DNA from: Henckelia pumila
Taxonomy: Eukaryota > Streptophyta > Magnoliopsida > Lamiales > Gesneriaceae
Length of the DNA stretch: 64,000 bases
Reading direction: 5' to 3'
Assembly (NCBI RefSeq): GCF_033568475.1
Contig: NC_133122.1
Span: 182,113,449-182,177,448 of the forward strand
In this document: piece by piece, positions 20,992-32,690 of the stretch
Layout of the letters: every line of letters begins with the position of its first letter
Numbering within the stretch: the first letter of the stretch is position 1
The notes under the pieces: generated by a model
The model's database searches: none
Told to the model about the DNA's origin: nothing
What the model saw: only the letters and a program-made list of their open reading frames with translations
Translations under genes and position numbers: made by a program

Positions 20992-22114
20992 ATGCTTTCA
21001 GGTGACTCTTCGGAAGAAGAATTTCCATACGACCCGGAGATAGAAAGAACTTTGCATAGGCGAAGGAGAGAAGCTTGTAAGAGACTAGAAGAGGACGAGC
21101 GCGTGGTTGAAGATCTGACAAGAGCAATGGCTGACAACGCCAATCTGAGTTTGAGACAATTGGGCACTCCTGATCCCAACCAGCAGCCTTTATGCATTAC
21201 TTTTCCTACTCTAGAAAATAATGCTACTTTTGATCTTAAATCTGGACTAATACATTTGTTGCCTGCTTTTCATGGTCTTGCAAGTGAGGATCCCCACAAG
21301 AACTTAATGGAATTCCATGTGGTGTGCACAAGCATGAAACCTCATGGAGTAACAGATGAGCAAATTCAATTGAGAGCCTTTCCTTTTTCTTTAAAGAATG
21401 CTGCTAAGGATTGACTATACTATCTACCTTCTGGATTCATTACCACCTGGCAGAGATGAATAGGATCTTCTTAGAGAAGTATTTTCCAGCTTCAAGAGCA
21501 GCAAATATCAGAAAGGAGATCTATGGCATTAAACAGTATACAGGAGAGTCACTTCACGAGTATTGGGAGCGGTTCAAGAAGTTTTGTGCTAGCTGTATGC
21601 AGCACCAGATAAGTAAAAAAATTTTAATCCAATACTGCTATGAAGGTTTGTTGTCTCATGACAGGAGTATGTTAGATGCGGTCAGTGGAGGAGTTTTCGT
21701 GGACAAAACTCCAGTACAAGCAAGGAACTTGATAGAGAATATGACTGCTAATTCTCAGCAATTTGGCACTAACAGGAGTGATCTAGTGCCAAGAAGGGGC
21801 AACGAGGTAAATGTTTCTTCTCTTGAACAACAATTGATTGAACTGATCTCTCTTGTGCATCAAATGGCTATAGGGAATGGACAAAATGTGAAAAGTGTGG
21901 AATCTATGCTGCAGTGGGACATGCAACTGACATGTGTCCCACACTTCAAGAGGGATCTACTGAACAAGTCAATGCAGCAGGAGGATTTCCTGGGCCATCA
22001 CAGCAGAGAAATTATGATCCTTATTCGAATACATTCAATCGAGGTTGGAAGGATCATCCAAACCTCAGATATGAAAATCATGCAATGAACCAGCCTGCAC
22101 CTCCAATGAATTAA
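20992..22114 (+). pseudogene. Gag of element D
   Basis: Starts at the ATG at 20992 with an acidic/basic N terminus (MLSGDSSEEEFPYDPEIERT). The capsid-like region has HLLPAFHGLASEDPHKNLMEF and AFPFSLKNAAKD, then a stop/frameshift at about 21412-21470. The region then continues with FLEKYFPASRAANIRKEIYG and ESLHEYWERFKKFCASC. The zinc knuckle at about 21896-21940 has lost its second Cys (CGIYAAVGHATDMC; Tyr in place of Cys), and a further frameshift lies nearby. The order and motifs match Gag of element A and related Athila proteins. Confidence 0.82.
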
Positions 22115-22857
22115 TCGAATGCTCAAGCTTATAGGCCACCGTATCCTCCATGGCCACAGCGTCCTAAAGTTCCAACGCCTGGTGAGTTTCTAGAAAACAT
22201 TGTTAAGGATCTTGCTACTAATACTGTAACTTTTAAACAGGAAACTCGAGAAAGTATCCAACACTTGAACACTCAAATGGGGCAGTTGGAAACCACATTC
22301 AATAGGTTGGAGGCACAAAACTCTAACAGCTTACCATCACAGACAGTGGTGAATCCAAAGGAGAATGTGAGTGCAATCACCTTGAGGAGTGGAAGAGACT
22401 TGAAGGTCCGTGAAGAGGTGGTTCACACACCGGTAAATAATGAAGAAGTGGAGAAAGAGCCAGTACAGAACGAAGAGGCACTGAGAGGTAAGTTTCCTCC
22501 CCTTTCTGAGTATAAACCTGTAGCCCCTTTTCCCTTAGCATTGAAAGGGTCTAGGAAGAATGAAGGAATTAAGGTGTTGTATGAAATTTTTCGTAGATGT
22601 GAGGTAAATATTCCTTTGTTAGATGGTATCACTCAAGTACCTCGCTATGCTAAATTTTTAAAAGAGTTGTGTACTGTGAAGAGAAAACAAAAACTGAAGG
22701 GATGTCAGAGAGTTGAATTGGGAGAACAGGTTTCTGCTGTAATTCAAAGAAAAATACCTACAAAATGCAAGGATCCAGGTATGTTTTTTATTCCTTGTAA
22801 AATAGGAGATGTTCAGCTTGACACGACCATGTTAGATTTAGGAGCATCGATTAATGT
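22115..22857 (+). pseudogene. Gag-Pro linker and N-terminal protease of element D
   Basis: The linker has LETTFNRLEAQN (possible coiled coil), VSAITLRSGRDLKV and VPRYAKFLKELCTVKRKQK, as in element A. It leads into the protease with IPCKIGDVQLDTTMLDLGASINV, where the active-site loop is DLGA. The frame is interrupted at 22857 by insertion of element C between the conserved N-V and the next residues. It resumes at 32002. Confidence 0.85.
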
Positions 22858-24954
22858 TGTAAGGCCCGGGATTATTTAATTTAATCCGAGATTATTTAAT
22901 TTTAATCCACATATATTTAATTTGGGAATATTTAGAGTTTTGATTTAAATTCTAATATTCTTCAATTATTTAGGATTGAAATTGAATTTAAAAAGGACCT
23001 AGGACCGAATTGAAAATACTGAAGAATTTAGGGGCTAAAATGCAATTTGGCTTGAAGTTATCAGATTATTATTGCTTATTCAGCATGTATGCGTGTATGT
23101 GTGATATTAATTTCAGAAAAATTGAACAGAGCAAGACGAGATCTTCATTTTCTTTGAATTTCCAATTTAAAAAACCCCGTAACTTTTGATCCGCTTGTTC
23201 GATTTCAATTCCGAAAATAGTTCTGGAATCCTTGCGACCTTGCAACAAGGACTTCTATTTGGTGTAAGTTTTTAATTATTTTGGAATGTTTTGAAGATTG
23301 AAATATTGCAGAGATCAGATTTTATGCTCTATGCATGTTCGTGAGCTTTTGTATCTTGTATATTCGAAATCGAATTGACGAACGGATATTGTTTGGATTT
23401 CTTATGAATTACCAACATGGGTTCAAATAGTTATGCTTTGATTATGCTGATATTTGATGATGTTTTGCTGTGATATGTTGGTTTGAAGTATATATGAAGT
23501 TAGAATGGTTTCGATATTATGTCGGTTACCGATTTTCAATCGCTACGCCGTCGATTCATGTTTTGAGACCGTTTTGATAGTCTATGATTGAGATTAGATG
23601 TTCTTTGAGATGTTGTTGATGTTGTAGAAATTTTATGCTTCCATTTCAGACTAGTTTTGAAGGCTAACGACTCAAGAACTTTGAATTCAAACCGAAGAAA
23701 AATAAGTCAAGGTTTGAAGTCATTTTGTTGAAGATTTAATGATAATTTTTAACAGATTTTGGAATGATAGAATTGAAGGGAGATTGATATGAATGTTTTG
23801 ATGTTATGTTTTAGATTTGAAGCGTTCAAAATCGAGAAAACCAGAAGGTATAAGACAACATCGCGAGTCAAGGATTTGAAACTCGAGAATGAAGCTTCTT
23901 GAGTTGTCCCGCAAAAATCACATACTTGTTTATTGTTTTGATTTGATTTTGATGTTGTCGATCCATCTTAGGTAGTGGATCTTTGAGTCGATATTATTAC
24001 GATGATGATATGATATGATATTGAATTGATTCTATGCCGAGGTCGGAGGCGACCTTATTTTCTAGTCAAGAATGACTACGATAGATGGATATCCATATCA
24101 AGATCGGTTACGAATCTTGATGGCAACGACGAGATATGAATCAATTCTTGATCAATATATGTGTTGTTTACTCTACTGTTGAGTCGATTATGATTATATT
24201 TGATATGATTTATTTAACGCTTTATATATGTCGATTATACTGGGAATGATTTCTCATCGGAGTTTATCCGGTTGTTGCTTTATTTTGTATGTGTGCATGG
24301 AAACAGAGGGGGCATGATCTAGTCAAAGACGTCATTGACATCTTGGGAGAGAGTTAAGCACGTGAGGACTCGGGTTTTAGCTAAAGTTAGAAGTTTTAGA
24401 AGCATCAAACATGTTAGAATATTGTGGTTTGAAGTACACTTTTGAGAATCGTTATAGTTGTGTCGTTTATCGCTTTGTTAATGATATGTTTGATGTAATA
24501 AATGCCTGAATATATATTTGAAACTTCATTTATGTATATATTCCTGTATTAGATTTTATAAACCATGATTGGAGTTGGTTTTTGAATGATTTGGATTGAA
24601 TGTTCGAAGTTGACAGCAAAAATAAATCTGCAGAATTTCTAAAGTAGGGGAGCCGCTCGATCGGGTGAATTGCACCGATCGAGCGAGGCCCTTAAATTTT
24701 CAAAACAGAGAATTGGAATTTTGAGCTCGCTGGATCGGGTGAGTTCCACCGATAAATCGAGGCCAAATATGTTTCAGACCCGAGAGCTGATGATTTAAGC
24801 TCGCTCGATCGGGTGAGTTTACCCGATCGAGTGAGGTGCTGAAATTTTAAAAAAAAAATTAGCTCTTGGTTTTAATATTAATTATTGTTTGATTAATTGT
24901 TACCTAATCATTAATTTCCCAAGATGAGATTAGCAACCCGAGGTCCCCACCACA
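22858..24954 (+). repeat. 5' LTR of element C
   Basis: Starts tgtaaggcccggg and ends ggtccccaccaca (the 3' LTR ends ggtccccaca, 3 bp shorter). It is ~60 bp longer than the 3' LTR, mainly through one segment near 23600-23655 missing from the 3' copy. It carries a hairpin array at 24650-24840. Confidence 0.88.
24650..24840. repeat. GC-rich hairpin array in the 5' LTR of element C
   Basis: Three units at about 24652-24690, 24724-24762 and 24799-24838 (spacing ~73-75 bp). The arms are ctcgatcgggtg and caccgatcgag with a ~5-base loop and a one-base bulge; the outer context is gctcg...gagcgagg. Copies are at 31690-31885 in the 3' LTR. Confidence 0.9.
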
Positions 24955-24956
24955 GG

Positions 24957-24968
24957 TGGTATCAGAGC
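24957..24968 (+). other. Primer binding site of element C (tRNA-iMet)
   Basis: tggtatcagagc, the complement of the initiator tRNA-Met 3' end, just after the LTR. It is the usual PBS of chromoviruses. Confidence 0.9.
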
Positions 24969-25266
24969 TTAAGTTTCTCGGACTGAGAATAGATGAGCGG
25001 GGTAGATCGAGACCTTTTGTGTGATTTCTTTATTCTCGAAGCATGATTACGATTTGAGTCTATTTATTGCTTTGAGAATTATATACTTGCTTATATATCT
25101 GAGATGATTGGAAGTATGTGATATTGGGAATGAATCAGCATAGATTCTGAATCAGAACTCGATTTCTTGAAGATGCATGAAAATGCTAATCAGAGGAAGG
25201 CTGAAACAGAACTGTGTTCTGAGATATATTTTGAAAATTGTGCACTAATCTTTTTGATTATCAAAT

Positions 25267-26290
25267 ATGCCTCCCCTACCAGCACCGAATACTAGACGTA
25301 CTGTAGCAGTGAATCAGCCAGAACAGACTAATGCTGCACAGGTACCAGTAACAGCACCTGACGTAGGACATGGTAGTACTTCTGTTGATACTTTGAGTGG
25401 TGATGAAAATCCGATGGAAAAACTGCTGAAACGATTTCAGTCCTTCAAACCACCGACTTTACAAGGAACTGAGAACTTTGTTGATTGCGAGAATTGGCTG
25501 GAGGATATCGAGCAGTTATTTGAATCCCTCGACTATACAGATGATCGTCGTGTTAGACTAGTGATCCATCAATTACATGGCCTTGCAAAGAATTGGTGGG
25601 TAGCGACAAAGAGAGCGTTTGAAAATCGAGGTACAGTTATTACATGGTCTGTATTTAAAATAGCTTTCTATCAACGGTTCTTTCCTATTTCTTATCGAAA
25701 GGACAAGGGAGTGGAATTTGCAAGTTTTCAATAGGGACAGATGAATATTGAAGAATATGTTGCAAAGTTCACCAGCCTACTGAAGTTTGCTCCACATATC
25801 GCTGGGAGTGATGAAGCTCAATCCGATCAATTTATAAATGGCTTGAATCTAGATGTGTTCACTCTTGTAAATGCGGGAAGACCGAATAACTTTGCCGATG
25901 CTCTGAATCGTGCAAAGGGAGCTGAAGCAGGAATACTGAGGCAACGAGGAGCACAGTTTGTGCCACAGCCGATGAAACAACTGCAAAGCAGCAACAGATT
26001 CCACCACCACCTCGATTTGATGTTGGAGGTAGTGGCAGTGGCAAGAAGAATTTCTTTAAGGGAAAAAGCAAACAGTTTAAACGTACAGGTAATAGCTCTT
26101 CTAGTTCAAGTGGATCCAGACAGTTTAGAGGTGGACAGAAATCCGGTACTTCTGATGTCTACTGTTCTAAATGTGGAGGACGTCACACCAATGAGCAGTG
26201 TAGATGAGTGTTTGACACCTGTCACATTAGCCAACAACCGGGTCATTTTGTGAGAGTATGCCCACAGTGAGGGTCAGGAAGTACTCAGGG
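25267..26290 (+). pseudogene. Gag of element C
   Basis: Starts at the ATG at 25267 (MPPLPAPNTRRTVAV), matching the Gag start of E2 (46141). The capsid region reads MEKLLKRFQSFKPPTLQGTE, NWLEDIEQLFESLDYTDDRR and AFYQRFFPISYRKDKG, typical of the Del/Tekay Gag. A TAG at 25732-25734 and frameshifts after about 25990 break the C-terminal zinc-knuckle region. Comparison with the intact Gag of E2 is what allows the breaks to be placed. Confidence 0.85.
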
Positions 26291-26932
26291 TGCAAGTGGA
26301 TCTTGATCAGTGACACAGCCAGAGAGGCAAGCATCCTCAGTGCATTCATTTCAATCTCAGCCATCATCACAGAGCCGTGCTAGACGAAGTCAAGCTGGGA
26401 GCCAGCAACAGAGGCAACAAGCTTGAGTGTTTGCATTGACTGAGGAGCAAGCACAAGATGCACCTGATGATGTGATTGCAGGTAACTGCTCTATTTATGG
26501 TTACCCTGCTTATGTGTTAGTTGATACTGGTGCATAACACACATTTCTTTCTGAGAAATTTGTTGTATTACATGAATTTCCTGTTGAACCCTTAGCTACT
26601 GTCGTGTCTATTTCATTACCTTTGGGAAGAGGTATTATATCAGTGAAGTCTGTAAGAAATTGTACATTGCAGTTTGAGGGTCATGAGATTGAGCTAGACT
26701 GTATTGTTCTTGGTTTATCTGATTTTGATTGTATTATCGGTATCGATATGTTAACCAAGTACAGAGCTACAGTTGACTGTTTTCAGAAGATTGTAAAATT
26801 CAGACCTAATATGGCTGATGAGTGGAAATTTTATGGTAATGGATCACGAGCCAGAATTCCTTTAGTATCCGTTATTTCTATGACTGATTTATCGCAGCAA
26901 AAGGATTTCTTATCTATGTTGTTGATGTATTG
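26291..26932 (+). pseudogene. Protease region of element C
   Basis: Contains the protease loop as LVDTGA followed by an in-frame TAA where E2 has DTGASHTFIS, then SISLPLGRGIISVKSVRNC and DFDCIIGIDMLTKYRATVDC. Stops at about 26535 and 26931 and a frameshift before RT inactivate it. Confidence 0.8.
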
Positions 26933-28460
26933 AAAGCTAGCCCGAAATTGGCTGACTTGCCAGTGGTTAGTGAATTCGCTGATGTTTTCCCTGACGAGAT
27001 TCTGGGATTGCCTCCGTTTCGAGAGGTAGACTTCAGTATAGAATTGATGACAGGTACACAACCGATATCAAAAGCACCTTACCGTATGGCACCAATTGAA
27101 TTGAAAGAACTGAAAGAGCAGCTTGAAGATATTTTAGCCAAAGGTTATATCAGACCGAGTGTTTCTCCTTGGGGCGCTCCGGTTTTGTTTGTTAGAAAGA
27201 AAGACGGATCGATGAGGTTATGTATTGACTACCGGCAATTGAATAAAGCAATGGTAAAGAATCGCTATCCTTTACCTATAATCGATGATTTATTTGATCA
27301 ATTTCAGGGTTTGTCAGTATATTCAAAGATTGATTTGAGATCAGGCTATCATCAATTGAGGGTGAGACATGAAGATATCCCTAAGACTGCATTTAGAACC
27401 AGGTATGGCCATTATGAATTCATAGTCATGCCTTTTGGTCTAACGAATGCACCAGCAGTATTTATGGAATTGATGAATAGAGTATTTCAAAAATATCTAG
27501 ATGATTTCGTAATTATATTTATCGATGATATTTTGATTTACTCTAAGAATCTGTGTGATCATGCCAACCATCTCAGAACTGTATTAAGAATTTTGCGAGA
27601 AGAGAAATTGTATGCCAAGTTGTCAAATTTTGAATTTTGGTTGCAGAAATTTGTTTTTCTTGGTAATATTATTTCAGGAGATGGTATTTCAGTTGATCCA
27701 AGCAAATTTGAAGTAGTGATAAGTTGGCAGAGACCGACATCTGTGCCAGAAATTCGAAGTTTTATGGGCTTAGCCGGATATTATCGTCGATTTATCAGAA
27801 ATTTCTCGTCTATTGCGAAGCCTATTACTCAGATTACAGAGAAAAATGCACCATTTTTTTGGTCTGAGGCATGTGAAGCTAGTTTTCTTGAATTGAAGAA
27901 AACAATTGACTACATCACCGGTCTTGACAATCCCTTCAGGTACTGGTGATTTTGTTATATATTGCGATGCTTCTCATCGAGGTTTGGGATGTGTTTTAAT
28001 GCAGAGAGGACACGTTGTTGCTTATGCTTCTTGACAATTGAAACCACATGAATTCAGATATCCGATTCATGATCTTGAATTGGCAGCTATCGTCTTTGCA
28101 TTAAAGATCTGGCGACATTACCTGTATGGTGAAAAGTTTGAAATATTTTCTGATCATAAAAGTCTGAAGTATCTGTTTTCACAATCTGAGCTGAACATGA
28201 GACAAAGAAGATGGCTCGATTTATTGAAAAATTTCGATTGTGAAATCAAATATTATCCAGGAAAATCAAATGCAGCAGCAGATGCCCTAAGTAGAAAGGT
28301 ATGTGCTTTATCCTTGTCTACTATAGGTGTATCTCATTTGATTGAAGATTGCTGTATTTCGGGATTAATATTTGAGACAGATAGAAGACCAATGAGAGTA
28401 TGTGCTATCAGTGCTGAGCCAGAACTGTTGATTCAAATCAAAGAAGCATAGAAATCTGAT
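26933..28460 (+). pseudogene. RT and RNase H of element C
   Basis: RT from about 27060: [73 protein letters not shown] and the catalytic [13 protein letters not shown] (about 27512-27550). The thumb reads [21 protein letters not shown] frameshift near 27900-27950 leads into RNase H, with [13 protein letters not shown], a TGA at about 28031, then [33 protein letters not shown] and [14 protein letters not shown] at about 28449 separates it from integrase. Confidence 0.88.
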
Positions 28461-29849
28461 TTGAATGTTCAGAAGTCGATTGAAAAGATCAGATCAGGAC
28501 ATCAGTATGAGTATCAGGTTAGTGATGATGATATTCTGTATGTGAATAACCGAATTGTTGTTCCCGATCTTTCAGATTTGAGACATAATATTTTGAAGGA
28601 AGCTCATTGTAGTCGATTCAGTATTCACCCTGGAGGCAGAAAAATGTAAACGATTTGAAAAATCAGTACTGGTGGAAACAAATGAAGTCTAATGTGACTG
28701 AATTTGTATCAAAATGTCTGAATTGCCAACAGGTGAAGGCTGAGAGGAAGAAACCAGGTGGTTTGTCGCAGAGTTTATCTATTCCTAAATGGAAATGGAA
28801 TCACATTTCCATGGACTTTGTGATGAAATTGCCATGATCATCCCGAGGATGCGATGCTATTTGGGTGATCATTGACAGGTTGACAAAATCTGCATGTTTT
28901 ATTCCATATCGAATGACATATCGTCATGATCAAATGACAGATTTATATGTTCGAGAAGTGGTACGATTAAATGGTGTGCCAAAGTCGATTGTATCTGATC
29001 GAAATCCGAGATTCACTTCGCACTTTTGGCATAGCCTATAGCAAGCTCTAGGTACGCGCTTACTTTTGAGTACCACTTATCATCCTCAAATCGACGGACA
29101 ATCTGAACGAACTATTCAATCTCTTGAGGATATTCTTAGAGCTGTAGTACTTGATTTTGGTACTAAATGGCAAGATTCCATACCACTTGTGGAGTTTTCT
29201 TATAACAACAGTTATCAGACGAGTATAGAGATGGCTCCATTTGAAGCATTGTATGGGAAGAAGTGTCGATCGCCATTGTATTGGGATGATGTGTCAGAGG
29301 TACCTGAGTTGGGACCAGATATGATTAGACAGATGACTGAGAAGGTGAAGTTGATACAGCAGAGGATGAGAACAGCGCATCATAGACAATTCAGATATGC
29401 GAATGTTCGACGACGGTCGTTATCGTTTGAACAGGGAGATAGAGTGTTCTTGAAGATTTTACCGTTCAGGGGCACGGTCCGATTTGGCAAATAAGGAAAT
29501 TTATCTCCACGTTTTATCAGTCCATACGAGATACTCGAGAAGATAGGCAATCTGCTTATCGACTCGCTCTTCCTACATCTTTATCTGGTATACACGATGT
29601 ATTTCATGTCTCGATGCTTCGAAAGTATCAACCTGATGAATCTCATATCTTGCAACCTGATGAAGCTGAATTGGATGAAACTCTTAGCTATTTTGAAAAA
29701 CCGATTCAGATACTTGATCGTAAGGAAAAGCAACTCCGAAACAAGATCATTCCATTGGTGAAGATTCAATGGAGTCGGCTTGGAGTTGAAGAGGGACATG
29801 GGAAGTAGAAGATGACATGAGGCAGAGATTTCCCTATCTATTCCACTGA
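28461..29849 (+). pseudogene. Integrase and chromodomain-like tail of element C
   Basis: HHCC region (HCSRFSIHPGGRK ... [13 protein letters not shown]) with a frameshift at about 28645-28650. The core is broken by stops near 28836 and 29040; it contains MDFVMKLP and [19 protein letters not shown]. The GPY-like region with FRGTVRFGK ends in a TAA near 29492. The final segment, 29614-29849, has [20 protein letters not shown] and corresponds to the chromodomain that targets such elements to modified chromatin. The same tail is unbroken in E2. Confidence 0.86.
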
Positions 29850-29947
29850 TGTGAGTTTTTATTCAATTTTCCGTTATTCTTTATCTTATGTGCATACAGA
29901 CTGCATATCTAGACTGCTTATGAATTCGAGGACGAACTCATGCCTTA

Positions 29948-29959
29948 GTGGGGGAGAAA
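29948..29959 (+). other. Polypurine tract of element C
   Basis: gtgggggagaaa directly before the 3' LTR, downstream of the conserved gaattcgaggacgaact, which is also present before the E2 PPT. Confidence 0.85.
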
Positions 29960-31996
29960 TGTAAGGCCCGGGATTATTTAATTTAATCCGAGATTATTTA
30001 ATTTTAATCCGAGTATATTTAATTTGGAAATATTTAAAGTTTTGATTTAAATTCTAATATTCTTAAATTATTTAGAATTGAAATTGAATTTAAAAGAGGG
30101 TCTAGGACCGAATTGAAAATACTGAAGAATTGAGGGGCTAAAATGCAATTTGGCTTGAAGTTATCAGATTATTATTGCTTATTCAGCATGTATGCGTGTA
30201 TGTGTGATATTCATTTCAGAAAAATCGAACAGAGCAAGCCGAGATCTTCATTTTCTTTGAATTTCCGATTTTAAAAACCCCGTAACTTTTGATCCGCTCG
30301 TCCGATTTCAATTCCGAAAATAGTTCTGGAATCCTTGCGACGAGGTCTTCGATTTGGTGTAAGTTTTTAATTATTTTGGCATGTTTTGAAGATTGAAATA
30401 TTGCAGAGATCAGATTTTATGCTCTATGCATGTTCGTGAGCTTTTGTATCTTGTATATTCGAAATCGAATTGACGAACGGATATTGTTTGGATTTCTTAT
30501 GACTTACCAACATGGGTTCAAATAGTTATTCTTTGAGTATGCTGAGATTTGATGATGTTTTGCTGTGATATGTTGGTTCGAAGTATATATGAAGTTAGAA
30601 TGGTTTCGATATTATGTCGGTTACCGATTTTCAATCGTTATGCCGTCGATTCATGTTTTGAGAACGTTTTGATAGTCTATGATTGAGCTCAGACTAGTTT
30701 TGAAGACTAACGACTCAAGAACTTTGAATTCGAACCGAATAAGAAGAATTCAAGGTTTGAAGTCATTTGGTTGAAGATTTAATGATAATTTTGAACAGAT
30801 TTTGGAATGATAGAATTCAAGAAAGATTGATATGAATGTTTTGATGTTATGTTTCAGATTTGAAGCGTTCAAAACCGAGAAAACCAGAAGGTATAAGACG
30901 ACATTGCGAGTCAAGGATTTGAAACTCGAGAATGAAGCTTCTTGAGTTGTCCCACCAAAATCACATACTTGTTTATTGTTTTGATTTGATTTTGATGTTG
31001 TCGATCCATCTCAGGTAGTGGATCTTTGAGTCTATATTATTACGATGATGATATGATATGATATTGAATTGATTCTATGCCGATGTCGGAGACGACATTA
31101 TTTTCTAGTCAAGAATGACTACGATAGATGGATATCCATATCAAGATCGGTTACGAATCTTGATGGCAATGACGAGATATGAATCAATTCTTGATCGATA
31201 TATGTGTTATTTACTCTATTGTCTAGTCGATTATGATTAGAGTTGATATTATTTATTTAACTCTTTATATATGTCGATTATACTGGGAATGATTTCTCAT
31301 CAGAGTTTATCTGGCTGTTGCTTTGTTTTGTATGTGTGCATGGCAACAGAGGGGGCAGGAGCTAGTCAAAGACGTCATTGATAGCTTGGGAGAGAGTTAA
31401 GCACGTGAGGACTCGGGTTTTAGCTGAAGTTAGAAGTTTTAGAAGCATCAAACATGTTAGAATATTGTGGTTTGAAGTACACTTTTGAGAATTGTTATAG
31501 TTGTGTCGTTTATCGCTTTGTTAACGATATGTTTGATGTAATAAATGCATGAATATATATACTTGAGACTTCATTTATGTATATATGCCTGTTTCAGATT
31601 TTATAAACCATGATTGGAGTTGGTTTTTGAATGATTTGGATTGAATCTTCGAAGTTGACAGCAAAAATAAATCTGCAGAATTTCTGAAGCAGGGGAGCCG
31701 CTCGATCGGGTGAATTGCACCGATCGAGCGAGGCCCTTAAAATTTCAAAACAGAGAATTGGAATTTTGATCTCGCTCGATCGAGTGAGTTCCACCGATCG
31801 AGCGAGGCCAAATATGTTTCAGACCCGAGAGCTTATGATTTAAGCTCGCTCAATCGATTGAGTTTACCCGATCGAGCGAGGTGCTGAAATTTAAAAAAAA
31901 AATTAGCTCTTGGTTTTAATATTACTTATTGTTTGATTAATTATTATTTAATCATTAATTGCCCTAAGATGATATTAGCAACCCGAGGTCCCCACA
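29960..31996 (+). repeat. 3' LTR of element C
   Basis: 2037 bp, TGTAAGGCCC to GGTCCCCACA, followed by AATGT. The hairpin array lies at 31690-31885 with the same three-unit layout as the 5' LTR. Confidence 0.9.
31690..31885. repeat. GC-rich hairpin array in the 3' LTR of element C
   Basis: Three units like those at 24650-24840. In the third, the left arm is tcgctcaatcgattgag, so it pairs imperfectly with its right arm. In the second, the left arm is ctcgatcgagtg, paired to the intact right arm cgatcgagcgag. Confidence 0.88.
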
Positions 31997-32001
31997 AATG
32001 T

Positions 32002-32578
32002 CATGTCATACTCTGTTTATGCGTCCTTGAATCTTGGGCCTTTGAATAAAACTGCAATTGTTATCCATATGGCTGATAGATCTACTATTCATCTGAGAGG
32101 TGTGTTATAGGATGTTCTCGTGCAAGTTGATAAATTGGTTTTTTCTGATGATTTCTATGTGCTAGATATGAAAAATAATGATATGAAATCCCCAATTTTG
32201 CTAGGAAGATCATTTCTGAAAACTTCGAAGTCTGTTATAGATGTTAACAATGGAACTCTCACTATGGAGTTTGATGGGGAGATTGTTATGTTTAATATTT
32301 TTGATACCCTGAAAACTCCTAGTTGTGAAAGTGTTGCTATTAATACTATTGATGTCAATAATCACTTGTCACAGGAACACAAGGAAGTTGTGAATGAAGA
32401 TAAGTTGAAGGAATTTATTGAACAACCTGCTAAAAATTCTATTGCTGAAATTTTTCTCTCTGATTTGCAGGTACCTAAAACTGAGACAAAATTTCCTCCG
32501 GGTCGATCAAAAGGAATCCCCAAGAAATCAAAGCAGAAGAATCATGGGACGAAAATAACTGGAAAACTGCGCAAGTAG
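32002..32578 (+). pseudogene. C-terminal protease and short basic tail of element D
   Basis: Resumes the frame broken at 22857: SYSVYASLNLGPLNKT, ADRSTIHLRGVL, a TAG at about 32108, DVLVQVDKLVFSDDFYVLDM and PILLGRSFLKTSKSVIDVNN. After LQVPKTETKFPP, where related elements continue to the RT (LKYVFLGE-type sequence in F), D instead has a lysine-rich tail (KKSKQKNHGTKITGKLRK) and a stop at 32576-32578. The whole RT-RNase H-integrase block is therefore deleted. Confidence 0.82.
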
Positions 32579-32639
32579 GTGAAGGTGGTTAGAAAAACTA
32601 GATATAAACCACCTTGAGGAACTTAAGCATGCAGTCGGG

Positions 32640-32690
32640 CCGACGACTGTAAACAGAGGCGCTGCTTGGGAGGCAACCCAAGGGGAGTAT
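32640..32690 (+). other. Post-pol conserved block of element D
   Basis: gactgtaaacagaggcgctg then cttgggaggcaacccaaggg; matches the block after integrase in element F (about 16965-17010). Its presence here, right after the gag-protease ORF, shows where the deleted pol would have ended. Confidence 0.75.

Larger units (their letters stand above)
22858..31996 (+). mobile_element. Element C: complete but degenerate Tekay/Del-like chromovirus
   Basis: A 9.1-kb Ty3/Gypsy element with LTRs 22858-24954 and 29960-31996 and a perfect duplication AATGT (22853-22857 and 31997-32001). It has an initiator-tRNA-Met PBS, gag-pro-pol with integrase and a C-terminal chromodomain-like tail, and a PPT. The coding region has many stops and frameshifts. 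It sits inside the protease frame of element D. It is the same family as E2 (LTRs begin TGTAAGGCCCGGGATTA in both) but diverged. Confidence 0.92.

Noticed and set aside
24650..24840. CRISPR-like array (regular repeats with ~35-bp spacers)
   Set aside because: Only two or three units, hairpin arms vary, spacers are similar to each other, it lies within LTRs of a plant genome and there is no cas gene.
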